From NCBI GenBank assembly GCA_965249735.1, contig CBDFMS010000023.1:434001-498000 (forward strand): a DNA stretch of 64,000 nucleotides, given 5' to 3'. Positions 54,634 through 64,000 of the stretch are shown here, in pieces. The notes below the pieces were generated by a model. The model made no database searches. It saw only the letters and a list, made by a program, of their open reading frames with translations, and was not told the origin of the DNA. A program made the translations under genes and the position numbers. Every line of letters begins with the position of its first letter. Positions within the stretch are counted from its first letter, which is position 1. Origin of the DNA: JANQSS01 sp965249735. Its GTDB lineage: Bacteria > Bacteroidota > Bacteroidia > Chitinophagales > Saprospiraceae.

Positions 54634-55137
54634 ATGAAAAAGTCTATTCTGTTTTTATCATTTGTTATCCTATGCTCAATGATTGGTTTCTCACAAGGAA
54701 AAACAATTCCTGAAGTAGTCACCTCCAATTTCAACAAACAATATCCCAAGGCCAGTGATATTGAATGGACGATTGTAGATTATAACTATGAAGTCGAATT
54801 TCAACACAATGGCCTCGAGATGGAAATCCTGTACGACGAAAAAGGAACAACACTTGAAACTGAAGTCGAATTAAGCGAAGAACAATTACCGGCTATTATT
54901 TACAATTACGTCAATGAGAAATACGCTGGATATGCTATAGATGAGCTTATAAAAATCATGAAGGGCAAAACCACATTTTATGAAGTACAACTGGAAAATA
55001 AAAAAGAGACTGTCGAATTGTTGTTTAATGAAAGTGGAAAATTATTGGAAGAAGAGATCGAAATGAATGGTGCTGAAGAACCTGACCAAGACCATGAACA
55101 TGGGCACAAACACGACCACAAACATGACCATGATTAA
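54634..55137 (+). CDS. Secreted PepSY-like protein with histidine-rich tail
   Basis: A 167-residue protein with a signal peptide (MKKSILFLSFVILCSMIGFS) and two PepSY-like modules (about 25-75 and 90-140), including SNFNKQYPKASDIEWTIVDY and FYEVQLENKKETVELLFNES. The C-terminal 17 residues are DQDHEHGHKHDHKHDHD, which should bind divalent metal ions such as nickel, zinc or copper. A TATCTTTA box lies upstream (54611-54618). A periplasmic metal chaperone or sink is plausible, but no metal transporter is adjacent. Confidence 0.75.
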   Translation: MKKSILFLSFVILCSMIGFSQGKTIPEVVTSNFNKQYPKASDIEWTIVDYNYEVEFQHNGLEMEILYDEKGTTLETEVELSEEQLPAIIYNYVNEKYAGYAIDELIKIMKGKTTFYEVQLENKKETVELLFNESGKLLEEEIEMNGAEEPDQDHEHGHKHDHKHDHD

Positions 55138-55295
55138 GTTAGCGCATGTTTCGTGAAGAAATAATAGCATCTTAGTTTAATTGTTTGATAGGATAATTGC
55201 AGAACACAACTTCAAACTCTTTAGGTGCCCCCTTGTTTACTATTCAGTAATAAACTGACAATTCGCACATAGATTGACAACCTAAATGAATACCC

Positions 55296-55697
55296 ATGAT
55301 CTCAAAGACAATTTTACCTTTCGCAATCCTTTTACTTTTATTTAGTTGTGGTAATAAAGCCCCGCTGGGGGGCATTGAGTTGAACAATGGAAAAAAATGG
55401 GAAGTTAACGCCGAAATGATGCCACATATACAGGCTTCAAACTTGTTGGTATCGGAATATTTACAATCAGGCAATTCAGATTATAAAGCATTGGCAAAGC
55501 AGCTGGTGGACAATAATAATCGCCTGATTTCATCTTGCAACATGAAAGGAAAAAGTCATGAAGAATTACACAAATGGCTACACCCATACATGCAGCAAAT
55601 TGAAGCACTCAAGCAGGCGAGCGACATAAGCGCAGCTGAGACTGTGGTATTCAACATTCAAGAAAGTTTCAAGACGTTTGATCAGTTTTTCGAGTGA
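55296..55697 (+). CDS. Small lipoprotein, unknown function
   Basis: A 133-residue lipoprotein with lipobox LLFSC (Cys 18) after MISKTILPFAILL. The mature part is mainly helical, with NGKKWEVNAEMMPHIQASNL and CNMKGKSHEELHKWLHPYMQ. The spaced Met/His pattern could bind metal or heme, but no CxxCH motif is present. No family was recognised. The preceding gene has a His-rich tail, which makes a metal theme possible. Confidence 0.65.
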   Translation: MISKTILPFAILLLLFSCGNKAPLGGIELNNGKKWEVNAEMMPHIQASNLLVSEYLQSGNSDYKALAKQLVDNNNRLISSCNMKGKSHEELHKWLHPYMQQIEALKQASDISAAETVVFNIQESFKTFDQFFE

Positions 55698-55931
55698 GTA
55701 GGAAGATTTTCCAATTCGATAAAATCCAAGTCTACGAAGCGCAATCAATGCAGTCTTTATTAAAGAGGCTAAATTCTCAATTCAACTGAACAGAATGTAT
55801 GTCTCTTAATTACCTACCCGCTTCAAAGGATCCCTACTGAATTAGGATGGGTATCTTTGAAACCATTGTTGAATCCAATTTTTTGAAATCAGAGCAAGTC
55901 CTCTAAAATCTTGATAAAATAAATTCACTGG

Positions 55932-57158
55932 GTGACAGACAAAATCAAACTAGGCCTCAAAGATAATTGGGTACAATTCACTATCCTGGTCATCGTCAAT
56001 GCCTTCGTGGGTGGCATGGTGGGGTTGGAACGGACTATATTTCCGGAATTTGCTGAGATAGAATTTGGAGTCGCCTCCAAGACGGCTATCTTATCCTTTA
56101 TCATAGCATTTGGTATTACCAAAGCGATTACCAATTATTTTACGGGTGTATTTGCTAATAAAGTCGGTCGCAAAAACCTGCTACTCATTGGTTGGTTGTT
56201 TGCACTTCCAATTCCCTTTCTTCTAATTTATGCGACTTCATGGAATACAGTCGTTCTGGCCAATATTTTACTCGGCATCAATCAAGGATTGACCTGGAGT
56301 AGCACAGTAGTTATGAAAATTGATCTGGTTGGAGAAAAGGATAGAGGGTTGGCCATGGGCATCAACGAATTTGCAGGATATTTTGCCGTAGGAGTTGTCG
56401 CTTTTCTGACCGGGTTCATCGCACAAAATTATGGCGTCACACCCTACCCTTTTTATTTGGGGATTGGAATTTCAATAGTTGGCCTGTTATTGACATTTTT
56501 CTTTGTTGAAGACACCAGAAAATTTGTCCATAAAGAACAGGAAATAACAGAAACTGATGAACTGCAGAGCGTATTTCTGGAAACCTCATTTAAGGACAAA
56601 ACCTTGAGTTCCATTACCCAAGCCGGAATGGTCAACAACTTAAATGATGGAATGATCTGGGGCCTCCTTCCCATTCTTTTACTATCACTTCATTACGATT
56701 CAAAAAGCATTGGAATAATTGTAGCCATATATCCGGCTGTTTGGGGAATAGGTCAACTTATGACCGGTAAAATGGCCGATATATATTCTAAAAAAAGCAT
56801 GCTATTTTGGGGCATGCTGATTCAGGGATTTGCCATCATGTCCATTCCATATTTTACAGGCTTTTACCCATTGGCATTCATTGCAGCTTTTTTAGGATTT
56901 GGTACAGCGCTTGTCTACCCTACTTTTTTATCAGCTATAGCGGAGGCCACGCAACCGGGACAGCGGGCGGAGAGTATTGGTGTATTTAGGCTCTGGAGAG
57001 ATATGGGCTATGCCATTGGAGCCATAATATCCGGAATCATCGCTGATGTGTTTGGCGTCCAATATGCCGTATTGACCATCGGTGTGATCACAATTTTGTC
57101 ATCTTTAGTTATTAAATTTAGATATCCTGATCACCCTAGACCGGTTGTGATTAAATAG
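55932..57158 (+). CDS. MFS transporter
   Basis: A 408-residue transporter starting with GTG at 55932. About twelve helices are visible, with the MFS loop 2-3 motif GVFANKVGRKNLLLIG near residues 70-85 and its counterpart TGKMADIYSKKSMLF around residue 280. The central loop (KEQEITETDELQSVFLETSF) is cytoplasmic. Substrate unknown; a drug- or metabolite-proton antiporter is likely. No regulator is adjacent. Confidence 0.88.
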   Translation: MTDKIKLGLKDNWVQFTILVIVNAFVGGMVGLERTIFPEFAEIEFGVASKTAILSFIIAFGITKAITNYFTGVFANKVGRKNLLLIGWLFALPIPFLLIYATSWNTVVLANILLGINQGLTWSSTVVMKIDLVGEKDRGLAMGINEFAGYFAVGVVAFLTGFIAQNYGVTPYPFYLGIGISIVGLLLTFFFVEDTRKFVHKEQEITETDELQSVFLETSFKDKTLSSITQAGMVNNLNDGMIWGLLPILLLSLHYDSKSIGIIVAIYPAVWGIGQLMTGKMADIYSKKSMLFWGMLIQGFAIMSIPYFTGFYPLAFIAAFLGFGTALVYPTFLSAIAEATQPGQRAESIGVFRLWRDMGYAIGAIISGIIADVFGVQYAVLTIGVITILSSLVIKFRYPDHPRPVVIK

Positions 57159-57214
57159 ACTGGGGTCAATAAGATCTGTCAAAACCAAATAATTCATCAA
57201 TCGTAAAACAGTAC

Positions 57215-58015
57215 ATGAGGAAGGTCGACATATTTATTTTAATTATGATTTTTATAATCCCGCTAGCTTGTCAGCAGAGAAAACCTATTTCTGTGCAGGA
57301 TGTACAGGGGATTCATGATTCATTGGATCTTGTCCAAATAATAACGGATTCACTTTACAGTTCCAATCAAATAATAACACAACTAACGCTTCCCAAAAAC
57401 AACGAAGGTAAATTTGACATGAAAATCGGGTTTCATTTAACCGACTTAAAAAAAACCAGCTCTTTCGCAAAAAATTACGACGCACTAGCGGCCATTAACG
57501 GAAGCTTTTTTGACATATTAAATGGAGGAAGTGTAACTTATCTTGAAATGAATGATACCGTTCATAATCAAACCAATTCATCCAAACTGTATAATGCGGC
57601 ACTCGTCATAACCGACGACTTAGATATCATCATAGAACAGGCTCAATCCGACGAATATTATGCAGAATCAACAGACGAACTTGCCGTTTTAGTCTCGGGG
57701 CCAATACTTTTACTCAACTCAGAAAAGACAAGTATGCCGGACAAAAAATTCGTTAATAAACGACATCCCAGAACTTGTCTATGCCAGACTAAGGAATCCC
57801 TGGTATTCATAACGATCGATGGTAGACGGAAAGAAGCAGAAGGAATGAATCTGCACGAAGTCCAAAATTATTTATTAGGTATTGGCTGTGTCGATGCCAT
57901 TAACCTAGATGGAGGAGGATCAACGACCATGTGGATTAAGGGCAAAGGCATCGTAAACTTCCCCAGCGATCATACCGGGGAACGACCTGTCGCAAATGTT
58001 TTATTGATCTATTAA
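57215..58015 (+). CDS. Phosphodiester glycosidase family lipoprotein (NAGPA-like)
   Basis: A 266-residue lipoprotein (lipobox IPLAC, Cys 19). The fold's markers are ALAAINGSFFDILNGGSVTY, HPRTCLCQTKESLVFITIDG and INLDGGGSTTMWIKGKG, then GERPVANVLLIY at the end. In animals the related domain uncovers mannose-6-phosphate; bacterial members act on sugar phosphodiesters of teichoic acid, polysaccharide or phosphoglycolipids. The substrate here cannot be named. Separated by 56 bp from the MFS gene on the same strand. Confidence 0.85.
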   Translation: MRKVDIFILIMIFIIPLACQQRKPISVQDVQGIHDSLDLVQIITDSLYSSNQIITQLTLPKNNEGKFDMKIGFHLTDLKKTSSFAKNYDALAAINGSFFDILNGGSVTYLEMNDTVHNQTNSSKLYNAALVITDDLDIIIEQAQSDEYYAESTDELAVLVSGPILLLNSEKTSMPDKKFVNKRHPRTCLCQTKESLVFITIDGRRKEAEGMNLHEVQNYLLGIGCVDAINLDGGGSTTMWIKGKGIVNFPSDHTGERPVANVLLIY

Positions 58016-58120
58016 TAAAATTATAACTTCAGGAATGTAAAAACAGATCCATTATGTGCCTTAATTTAGAATACCTTTTCCGATTTTTCACGAAAATATA
58101 ATGGTTTTAATTTTCCTGTC

Positions 58121-59587
58121 ATGATCAAAAAATATATCATCCTCACCGCGCTTTCGATTCTTATGCAAATTTATTCAAATGCGCAATCAGTTGTTGAATG
58201 GTCACCACCGATGCCTGTTTCTGTGACCAGTGGAAATTTTAGTCCTGTTATTGCATTGCTGGATGACGGATCACCGGCGGCAGTTTGGGGAAAGGTTTCC
58301 ACCATTTATTTCAGTCGAATGGTAGACGGAGCGTTTGTGAATCCTATTGCCATGGCCACCCCAGGCGTCAGTCCGAGTATTTATACGTTTGGTGGACTGG
58401 ATATGGCCATACACGGCTCGACTATATTTATTTCGTTTGAAAGTTTTTCGGATGGGCTTTTCTTGATCCGTTCCAATGACGGTGGTGAAACATTTGAATC
58501 CGCCGTCAATGTGTATAATCCACCACCGGGAAAATGGACAACGCTTTCTGCACTTACCGTAGATGAGGACGGAAATCCATTGGTGAGTGCAATTTTTGAA
58601 AATACAAATGAAACGGAAGCTAGCATCATACTTGTGCGGTCATTAGATGGTGGAGCAAGTTTCGAACCCCCGGTTACTGCGAGCGATCCGGCACGAGGTG
58701 ATTTTGTTTGCGAATGTTGTACGCCTGATATATACGCTCATGGAAACGACGTCTGGCTCATATTCCGAAATAATGACAATAACCTACGCGATATTTGGGT
58801 CAGTCGGAGTTCTGATGGCGGAGCCAGTTTTACCCAGGCTGTAGATGTCGATGCGACCGACTGGGTCATTAATGCTTGCCCGATTACAGGCCCGGAGATT
58901 TCTGCTTTGGGTGGTGATAGTCTTATCACGTCATGGAGCAGCAGCGGAACCGGTAGTAATAATATCTATTACAGCACCTTAAACAGACAGACCATGCAAA
59001 AAGGATCAGAAGTCCATATTCCGCATACAAATATGAATTCCCTACAAAGTCACCCTAAAGTTGCCGGTGCTAATGATACCGTTGGTATAGTCTGGTCTGA
59101 AAATGGATTTGGAGCAGATGGTACTGATTTGATGTTTACCTTTTCAACATCGGGAAGTGACGGTCTGCTGGCCAGTGTCAATAACATTACAGAAACTACC
59201 GGTGCACAGCAATTTCCTGCACTTTTATATAACCAAGGCCTTTTTCATTTAATCAACACAGACGGATCGATTGGATTAGAATACAGAATAGGGGTTGTGA
59301 CTAACCAAACTGCTGTTCAGGAAGTAGTTGCTAATCATTCATGTTTTAAATTGATCGATCACCCTTCAGGTGATGGCGTAATAAAATTAAGTAGAACTTG
59401 CGACGATATTTCAGTAAGACAAGCTACTTTATATAATCTGATTGGAGAACTTATTAAACGTGAGAAACTCAATTCAGAATCAAGGGATATTGCACTGGAC
59501 ACAAAACAAATCCCCTCTGGCGTTTATCTACTACTCCTTGACACAACCGATGGTCAGGAACTTTTAAAGGTGGTTATTGGTGAATAA
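58121..59587 (+). CDS. T9SS-secreted sialidase-like (BNR-repeat) protein
   Basis: A 488-residue protein with a signal peptide (MIKKYIILTALSILMQIYSN, cleavage near AQS). Several Asp-box elements are seen (SNDGGETF, SLDGGASF, SSDGGASF), each ending a propeller blade. A CECC site (about 199-202) lies in the third blade. The C-terminal segment (VRQATLYNLIGELIKREKLN then SGVYLLLLDTTDGQELLKVV) is a T9SS sorting domain. The catalytic arginine triad of true sialidases is not evident, so 'sialidase-like beta-propeller' is the safe call. Confidence 0.8.
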   Translation: MIKKYIILTALSILMQIYSNAQSVVEWSPPMPVSVTSGNFSPVIALLDDGSPAAVWGKVSTIYFSRMVDGAFVNPIAMATPGVSPSIYTFGGLDMAIHGSTIFISFESFSDGLFLIRSNDGGETFESAVNVYNPPPGKWTTLSALTVDEDGNPLVSAIFENTNETEASIILVRSLDGGASFEPPVTASDPARGDFVCECCTPDIYAHGNDVWLIFRNNDNNLRDIWVSRSSDGGASFTQAVDVDATDWVINACPITGPEISALGGDSLITSWSSSGTGSNNIYYSTLNRQTMQKGSEVHIPHTNMNSLQSHPKVAGANDTVGIVWSENGFGADGTDLMFTFSTSGSDGLLASVNNITETTGAQQFPALLYNQGLFHLINTDGSIGLEYRIGVVTNQTAVQEVVANHSCFKLIDHPSGDGVIKLSRTCDDISVRQATLYNLIGELIKREKLNSESRDIALDTKQIPSGVYLLLLDTTDGQELLKVVIGE

Positions 59588-59656
59588 TCCTGATAACTTT
59601 ATTCGAATATTTGTATTCAAAATAATTTCCATGTCATTCTATAATAAGCACATTAA

Positions 59657-61213
59657 ATGCAGCTGATATCAGGCTTAAAAAATATTGTCAAATCAAGAGA
59701 ATGGCAACTCATCATTTTTTTTGCGCTAGCAAAATTGCTTGTACACTTCTTTACTTACACAAATTTTGAACTGCATCGCGATGCCTATCTTTTTTACGCA
59801 CAAAGCGAACATCTTGCCTGGGGATACTTTTCTGTTCCACCGGCAATCGCGGTGATCGGTAAGTTGGCGACTTTATTATTCGGTAATACAACATTCGCTT
59901 TACGGTTTTTTCCAGCTTTGATTGGTGCCATCAATATTATCATCATCGGATTGGCGGTAAAAGAACTTGGAGGCAAAAAAATAGCCCTTGCTCTGGCTTG
60001 CATGGCATATTTACTCTCTCCGGCTTATCTCCATACCAGTGCTCTTTTTCAACCGGTGAGTTTTAATCATTTTTTCTGGATTTTGTCAGGCTATCTGATT
60101 CTATTAATGGTCAATCGAAACGAACCTAAATTATGGATATGGGTGGGTATTGTTTTTGGACTCGGATTTTTAGCTAAATACTCCATTGCATTCTTTCTGG
60201 CAGGCTTTGCCATCTCACTTTTATTTTCGCCTGCCAGATCCCTCTATTTTTCAAAATACTTCCTTGTAGCCCTGGCCCTGGGACTTGTTATTATTGCTCC
60301 AAACATACATTGGCAATACCAAAATAATTGGCCCGTCTTGTCTCATATGGCCTTACTGAGAGAAACACAGCTGGTACATATGAAATTGTCTGATTTTATT
60401 GCAGATCAATTTTTAATGAATTTTCATGCCCTGATTCTCTGGTTTGGCGGATTACTGGTTTTATTATTTTATAAAAAAGAACGGAAATACCAATTATTTG
60501 GTCTACTCTATGTGATTGTCATTGGTTTGTTAATCCTGGGAAGCGGCAAATCTTATTATTCCCTTGGGGTGTATCCCCTGCTCTTTGCCTTTGGTGGGTA
60601 TTTTTTGGAAAAATATGTTACGAAATATCTAATCCCTATTGCGAGTGTTTTGATTGTATTTATGTTTATTTCATTATACGTTTCATTATCTATGGATGGA
60701 ATACCTTTCGTCACCTTTGAGCAAGCCGTAAAAAAGGATGCATTTAGATGGGAAGATGGCAACTATCATGATCTTCCACAAGACATGGCGGATATGACAG
60801 GCTGGAAAGAAATCGGGCAAACCGTCAGTGAGATTTATTTAAACCTCGGACCGGAAAATAAAAACAACTGCCATATCTTTTGTTATCACTATGGACAAGC
60901 CGGTGCCGTTATGTTTTATGGAAAAAAGAATGATATTCCACACCCTAATTCATTCAATGACAGTTTTGTCTTTTGGGCTGCTGATAGCATTTCAAAGGAA
61001 TATATGATCTGGGTACATTCAGACTTAGCATCAGATATCGATCCTGATACCTATTTACCGGAACGGTTTGATGACGTGACATTAATGGCGACCATAGACA
61101 ATAAATACTTTAGAGAAAATGGAACGAAGATCTACCTTTGTAGGAGTCCAAATCAAAAAGCAAAAGAGGACTATAAATCGCTACTAAATCAATATCGCAA
61201 CATGTATCAATGA
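59657..61213 (+). CDS. Glycosyltransferase family 39-type membrane protein
   Basis: A 518-residue protein with about ten membrane helices in the first 360 residues and a soluble C-terminal part. The first extracytoplasmic loop carries NFELHRDAYLFYAQSEHLAW followed by GYFSVPPAIAVIGKL, which corresponds to the acceptor/donor loop of PMT/ArnT-type enzymes. The usual acidic pair is RD here. These enzymes transfer a sugar from a polyprenyl-phosphate donor to a protein or lipid. It is alone in its transcript. Confidence 0.82.
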   Translation: MQLISGLKNIVKSREWQLIIFFALAKLLVHFFTYTNFELHRDAYLFYAQSEHLAWGYFSVPPAIAVIGKLATLLFGNTTFALRFFPALIGAINIIIIGLAVKELGGKKIALALACMAYLLSPAYLHTSALFQPVSFNHFFWILSGYLILLMVNRNEPKLWIWVGIVFGLGFLAKYSIAFFLAGFAISLLFSPARSLYFSKYFLVALALGLVIIAPNIHWQYQNNWPVLSHMALLRETQLVHMKLSDFIADQFLMNFHALILWFGGLLVLLFYKKERKYQLFGLLYVIVIGLLILGSGKSYYSLGVYPLLFAFGGYFLEKYVTKYLIPIASVLIVFMFISLYVSLSMDGIPFVTFEQAVKKDAFRWEDGNYHDLPQDMADMTGWKEIGQTVSEIYLNLGPENKNNCHIFCYHYGQAGAVMFYGKKNDIPHPNSFNDSFVFWAADSISKEYMIWVHSDLASDIDPDTYLPERFDDVTLMATIDNKYFRENGTKIYLCRSPNQKAKEDYKSLLNQYRNMYQ

Positions 61214-61306
61214 GCCATGTTTGCCGTATCACGCAAACTGAGATCTGAATAAGGAAATAGTCGTCGGAAGCGTTCATTGGATAGAACATTATCACCGCGA
61301 AAATGT

Positions 61307-61314
61307 TACTTTTG
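61307..61314 (+). promoter_or_regulatory. -7 promoter box upstream of the aminopeptidase
   Basis: TACTTTTG at 61307-61314 fits the Bacteroidota -7 consensus TAnnTTTG and lies 21 bp before the start codon at 61336. No good -33 TTG at the ideal distance was found. Confidence 0.4.
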
Positions 61315-61335
61315 AACACCTAAACACCTATACGA

Positions 61336-63285
61336 ATGAGGGCACTATTGATACTTATATCCTTTCTTAGTCTTCACAATTATCTTCAGGCACAGGATGA
61401 ATTCATTTGCAAAGACACCGACGATTTAATTCAACTGGAAAAAGATCAGCACAATCATTTGGTCAATCACCGTTCCAATGCCCTCACCCAGAATTATGAC
61501 ATCACTTATCATCGGCTTGAATGGGAAGTTGACCCGGCTGTATCCTATATTTCCGGCATCGTTACAACCTATTTCACCCCGACTGTAAATGATTTCAATC
61601 AAATTAATTTTGACCTGGTTGATGAAATGGTCGTAAACGAAATAATTTATCACGACACCACTTTGACTTATTCCCTCTCCGATGACAATTTGCAAATCGA
61701 ATTGCCCGAAGTCATCGAGAACGGAATGATCGACAGTATCCAAATTATCTATGAAGGCGCTCCGGCAAACACCGGATTCGGTGCATTCGCAACCGGAACC
61801 CACAATGGTGAGCCCACGCTTTGGACTTTGAGTGAACCCTATGGTGCTAAATCGTGGTGGCCTTGCAAGCAAGATTTAAACGACAAAATCGACTCCATCG
61901 ATATTCTTGTGACCACACCAGAACTCTATCGCGTAGGATCCAATGGACTACTAATTAATGAAATGACAGATTCCGGTTATACAACATTCCACTGGCGACA
62001 TCGCTACGCTATCCCGGCCTACCTCATTTCGTTAGCTGTAGCCAATTATCAGACATTTACAGATTACGTATATCTGGACGATGGAGACTCCATCATGATA
62101 CTCAACTATGTGTACGAGGGAAACCTGGAAGATGCGCAAAATCGGCTGAATAGTACGGTTGAGATCATGCAGCTTTTCAATGATCTCTTTGGCCTTTATC
62201 CATTTGCTGATGAAAAATATGGCCATGCAGAATTTGGTTGGGGCGGCGGAATGGAGCATCAAACTATGAGTAGCATGGGCAGCTTTTCTTATGGCCTACA
62301 GGCGCACGAACTTGCACACCAATGGTTTGGGGACAAAGTCACCTGTGGGTCGTGGCAGGACATATGGCTTAACGAAGGCTTCGCCACCTATTTGACGGCA
62401 CTGACTACAGAATATTTGACACCAAACCTAAATGATTGGAATAACTGGAAAATATCAGCAATCAATACCATCACCAACAGACCAAACGGATCGACTTTCG
62501 TAGATGATACGACTAGTGTGAATAGAATATTCAGCAGTCGTCTGACCTATACAAAAGGCGCATTTATTTTACATATGCTCCGTTGGGTGATGGGTGACGA
62601 TGATTTTTTTCAAAGCTTACGAAACTACTTGAGCGACCCTGAACTGGCCTACGGATATGCACGAACAACAGATTTAAAAAACCATATGGAGGCAGTCAGC
62701 GGAATAGAACTAACTGAATTCCTCAACGATTGGTTTTATGGCCAGGGTTATCCGAGTTATACGATTGATTACATACCGCGTGAAACGTCGATTGATCTGA
62801 CCATTTCACAAATAACCAGCCATAATAGTGTTGAATTTTTCGAGATGCCGCTACCAATTAAAATCTCCGGTAGCGGTCATGATACAATTGTCATTGTCAA
62901 CCATACATTTTCAGGTCAGGATTTCCATATCGATTTGCCATTTACACCAACATCAATTGAATTTGATCCGGATCATTGGATTCTATCCAGAGACAATGAA
63001 ATCAACATGTTTAGCAAAACGAATAATGCTTATTTTAATGCTTCCGATATCACTCTTTACCCGATTCCCGTTTCTCAACAATTAAATATAATATTCGATC
63101 AGACTATAGATTTTAATGAAATACGTTCAATTGCCATTACCGATATCGACGGTCGTGTTCGATGGGCTTCCGAGACAATAGCGTCACCAATGCAAATTGA
63201 CTTATCTCACTTGCATTCCGGGACATATTTTGTGACTTTTATTTCAAGACAAGGGAGTTTTGTGAAATTTTTGACAAAAATTTAG
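61336..63285 (+). CDS. T9SS-secreted M1-family aminopeptidase
   Basis: A 649-residue gluzincin peptidase with a signal peptide (MRALLILISFLSLHNYLQAQ). Zinc site: H324, E325, H328 (HELAH) and E347 in WLNEGFATY, the standard 18-residue gap. The exopeptidase motif is GGMEH (304-308), the GAMEN equivalent, and YTKGAFILHML holds the catalytic Tyr. The C-terminus (LYPIPVSQQLNIIFDQTIDF, then HSGTYFVTFISRQGSFVKFL) is a T9SS sorting domain. It should remove N-terminal residues from peptides outside the cell. Confidence 0.92.
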   Translation: MRALLILISFLSLHNYLQAQDEFICKDTDDLIQLEKDQHNHLVNHRSNALTQNYDITYHRLEWEVDPAVSYISGIVTTYFTPTVNDFNQINFDLVDEMVVNEIIYHDTTLTYSLSDDNLQIELPEVIENGMIDSIQIIYEGAPANTGFGAFATGTHNGEPTLWTLSEPYGAKSWWPCKQDLNDKIDSIDILVTTPELYRVGSNGLLINEMTDSGYTTFHWRHRYAIPAYLISLAVANYQTFTDYVYLDDGDSIMILNYVYEGNLEDAQNRLNSTVEIMQLFNDLFGLYPFADEKYGHAEFGWGGGMEHQTMSSMGSFSYGLQAHELAHQWFGDKVTCGSWQDIWLNEGFATYLTALTTEYLTPNLNDWNNWKISAINTITNRPNGSTFVDDTTSVNRIFSSRLTYTKGAFILHMLRWVMGDDDFFQSLRNYLSDPELAYGYARTTDLKNHMEAVSGIELTEFLNDWFYGQGYPSYTIDYIPRETSIDLTISQITSHNSVEFFEMPLPIKISGSGHDTIVIVNHTFSGQDFHIDLPFTPTSIEFDPDHWILSRDNEINMFSKTNNAYFNASDITLYPIPVSQQLNIIFDQTIDFNEIRSIAITDIDGRVRWASETIASPMQIDLSHLHSGTYFVTFISRQGSFVKFLTKI

Positions 63286-63456
63286 AGTAGTAACAAATTA
63301 GTGTTTAATCAATTGATTGTTGAAGCAATTAAGTGTCGAGAGGATGATTTTGACTTATTTGTAGATTAATTGTAGAATTGTTTCAAATCCCGACTTGGAT
63401 GGGCACTGTTGAAACCAAGGTTAGTATATTTGATATATCAATTCTAATACCAGAAC

Positions 63457-63951
63457 GTGCCAAGGCCTAGACTAAATATCGAGCTTGATTCGCAAGACCG
63501 GATCATCGAAGCAATCGGTGCCGTTGCTATCATATTACTTATTGCTCTGCCTGCGTATTACTACGGTCAATTACCGGAGTCTATTCCAGGTCATTATGAC
63601 TGGCGTGGACAACCGGATTCATATAGCAATAAAGCCACCATCTGGATCTTGCCGGCAATCGGAATATTCTTGTTTGTGGTCCTGACCGCTGTGAATAAAT
63701 ATCCACACACGTTTAATTATTTAACTGAAATAACAGAAGAAAATGCCCCCGAACAATATAGAATAGTCGGCAAACTGATGCGTGGCCTCAACACCTTAAT
63801 CACCTGTTTATTTACCTACATGACTTATTCAACCATACTGACGGCGCTCGGCAAACAAAATGGGTTAGGACCATATTTCTTACCAATATTCTTAGCTTTA
63901 ATTTTCGGAGCGACCGGATACTACTTGTATCGTTCCATTAAATTGAAATAA
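63457..63951 (+). CDS. DUF1648-domain membrane protein
   Basis: A 164-residue protein starting with GTG at 63457. The DUF1648 signature is LPESIPGHYDWRGQPDSYSN (about 44-63), between the first membrane helix (about 18-38) and the second (about 65-84); two more helices follow (about 110-130 and 138-160). DUF1648 proteins include SdpI-like immunity and growth-factor-like membrane proteins, but no toxin gene is seen here. Function unknown. The final 49 bp of the window are non-coding. Confidence 0.75.
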   Translation: MPRPRLNIELDSQDRIIEAIGAVAIILLIALPAYYYGQLPESIPGHYDWRGQPDSYSNKATIWILPAIGIFLFVVLTAVNKYPHTFNYLTEITEENAPEQYRIVGKLMRGLNTLITCLFTYMTYSTILTALGKQNGLGPYFLPIFLALIFGATGYYLYRSIKLK

Positions 63952-64000
63952 CACGAAACTTAAACAACCAACCCAATAATTGTTAAACCCACACCTCCTA

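Overview
The window looks like chromosomal DNA from a Bacteroidota bacterium, probably near the Saprospirales; the order-level placement is inference. The evidence is five surface or secreted proteins with C-terminal type IX secretion (T9SS) sorting domains, many short lipobox lipoproteins, TAnnTTTG-like promoter boxes, FtsX-type 'ABC permease' genes of the Bacteroidota type, and class III cyclases fused to TPR repeats. No tRNA, rRNA or CRISPR array was recognised. Most genes have clear families; the accessory part is about 43.8-48.5 kb.

Layout. 0-5 kb: the start of a response regulator gene (minus strand) faces a HlyD/ABC-ATPase/FtsX-permease operon; between them lie a 24-bp perfect palindrome and a near-consensus sigma-54 promoter. 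5-7.7 kb: a twin-arginine-type epimerase, an ASCH-domain protein and a lipoprotein. 7.8-11.2 kb (minus): a T9SS beta-helix protein and a T9SS zinc protease. 11.5-16 kb: a pyruvate-kinase-like protein, then an MlaD-MlaF-MlaE type MCE lipid transport operon (minus). 16.4-21 kb: a FadL-type porin and three poorly known proteins. 21.2-27.2 kb (minus): a YtfJ/YtfI-like pair, two simple-sequence arrays, and a three-gene operon for a 2-oxoacid:ferredoxin oxidoreductase (KorA-KorB) with its own FAD/Fe-S pyridine-nucleotide oxidoreductase.

27.4-35 kb: two SnoaL-like lipoproteins, a dipeptidyl-peptidase IV, a SulP anion transporter split by one in-frame TAG codon, small membrane proteins, a putative alpha/beta hydrolase and an SDR. 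36-37.2 kb: a TetR gene co-transcribed with a membrane protein behind two matching operators. 37.4-43.1 kb: a TPR-cyclase, a short cyclase-like N-terminal remnant, an outer-membrane protein, a GNAT acetyltransferase and a cyclic-2,3-diphosphoglycerate-synthetase-like GTPase.

43.8-48.4 kb: a tandem family of Gly/Asn-linker lipoproteins. Two copies are intact, one is frameshifted and carries an unrelated body, and one has lost its N-terminus and is fused in frame to the C-terminal remnant of an IS256-type transposase. Copies 2 and 3 share a conserved leader with a terminator-like hairpin that shows a compensatory base-pair change. This is the best candidate for something undescribed.

48.5-64 kb: a cyclase-TPR-AraC fusion, a T9SS protein with nine 43-residue DxDxDG repeats, a zinc-alcohol-dehydrogenase-like reductase, a PepSY-like protein with a His tail, small lipoproteins, an MFS transporter, a phosphodiester glycosidase family protein, a T9SS sialidase-like protein, a GT39-type glycosyltransferase, a T9SS M1 aminopeptidase and a DUF1648 protein.
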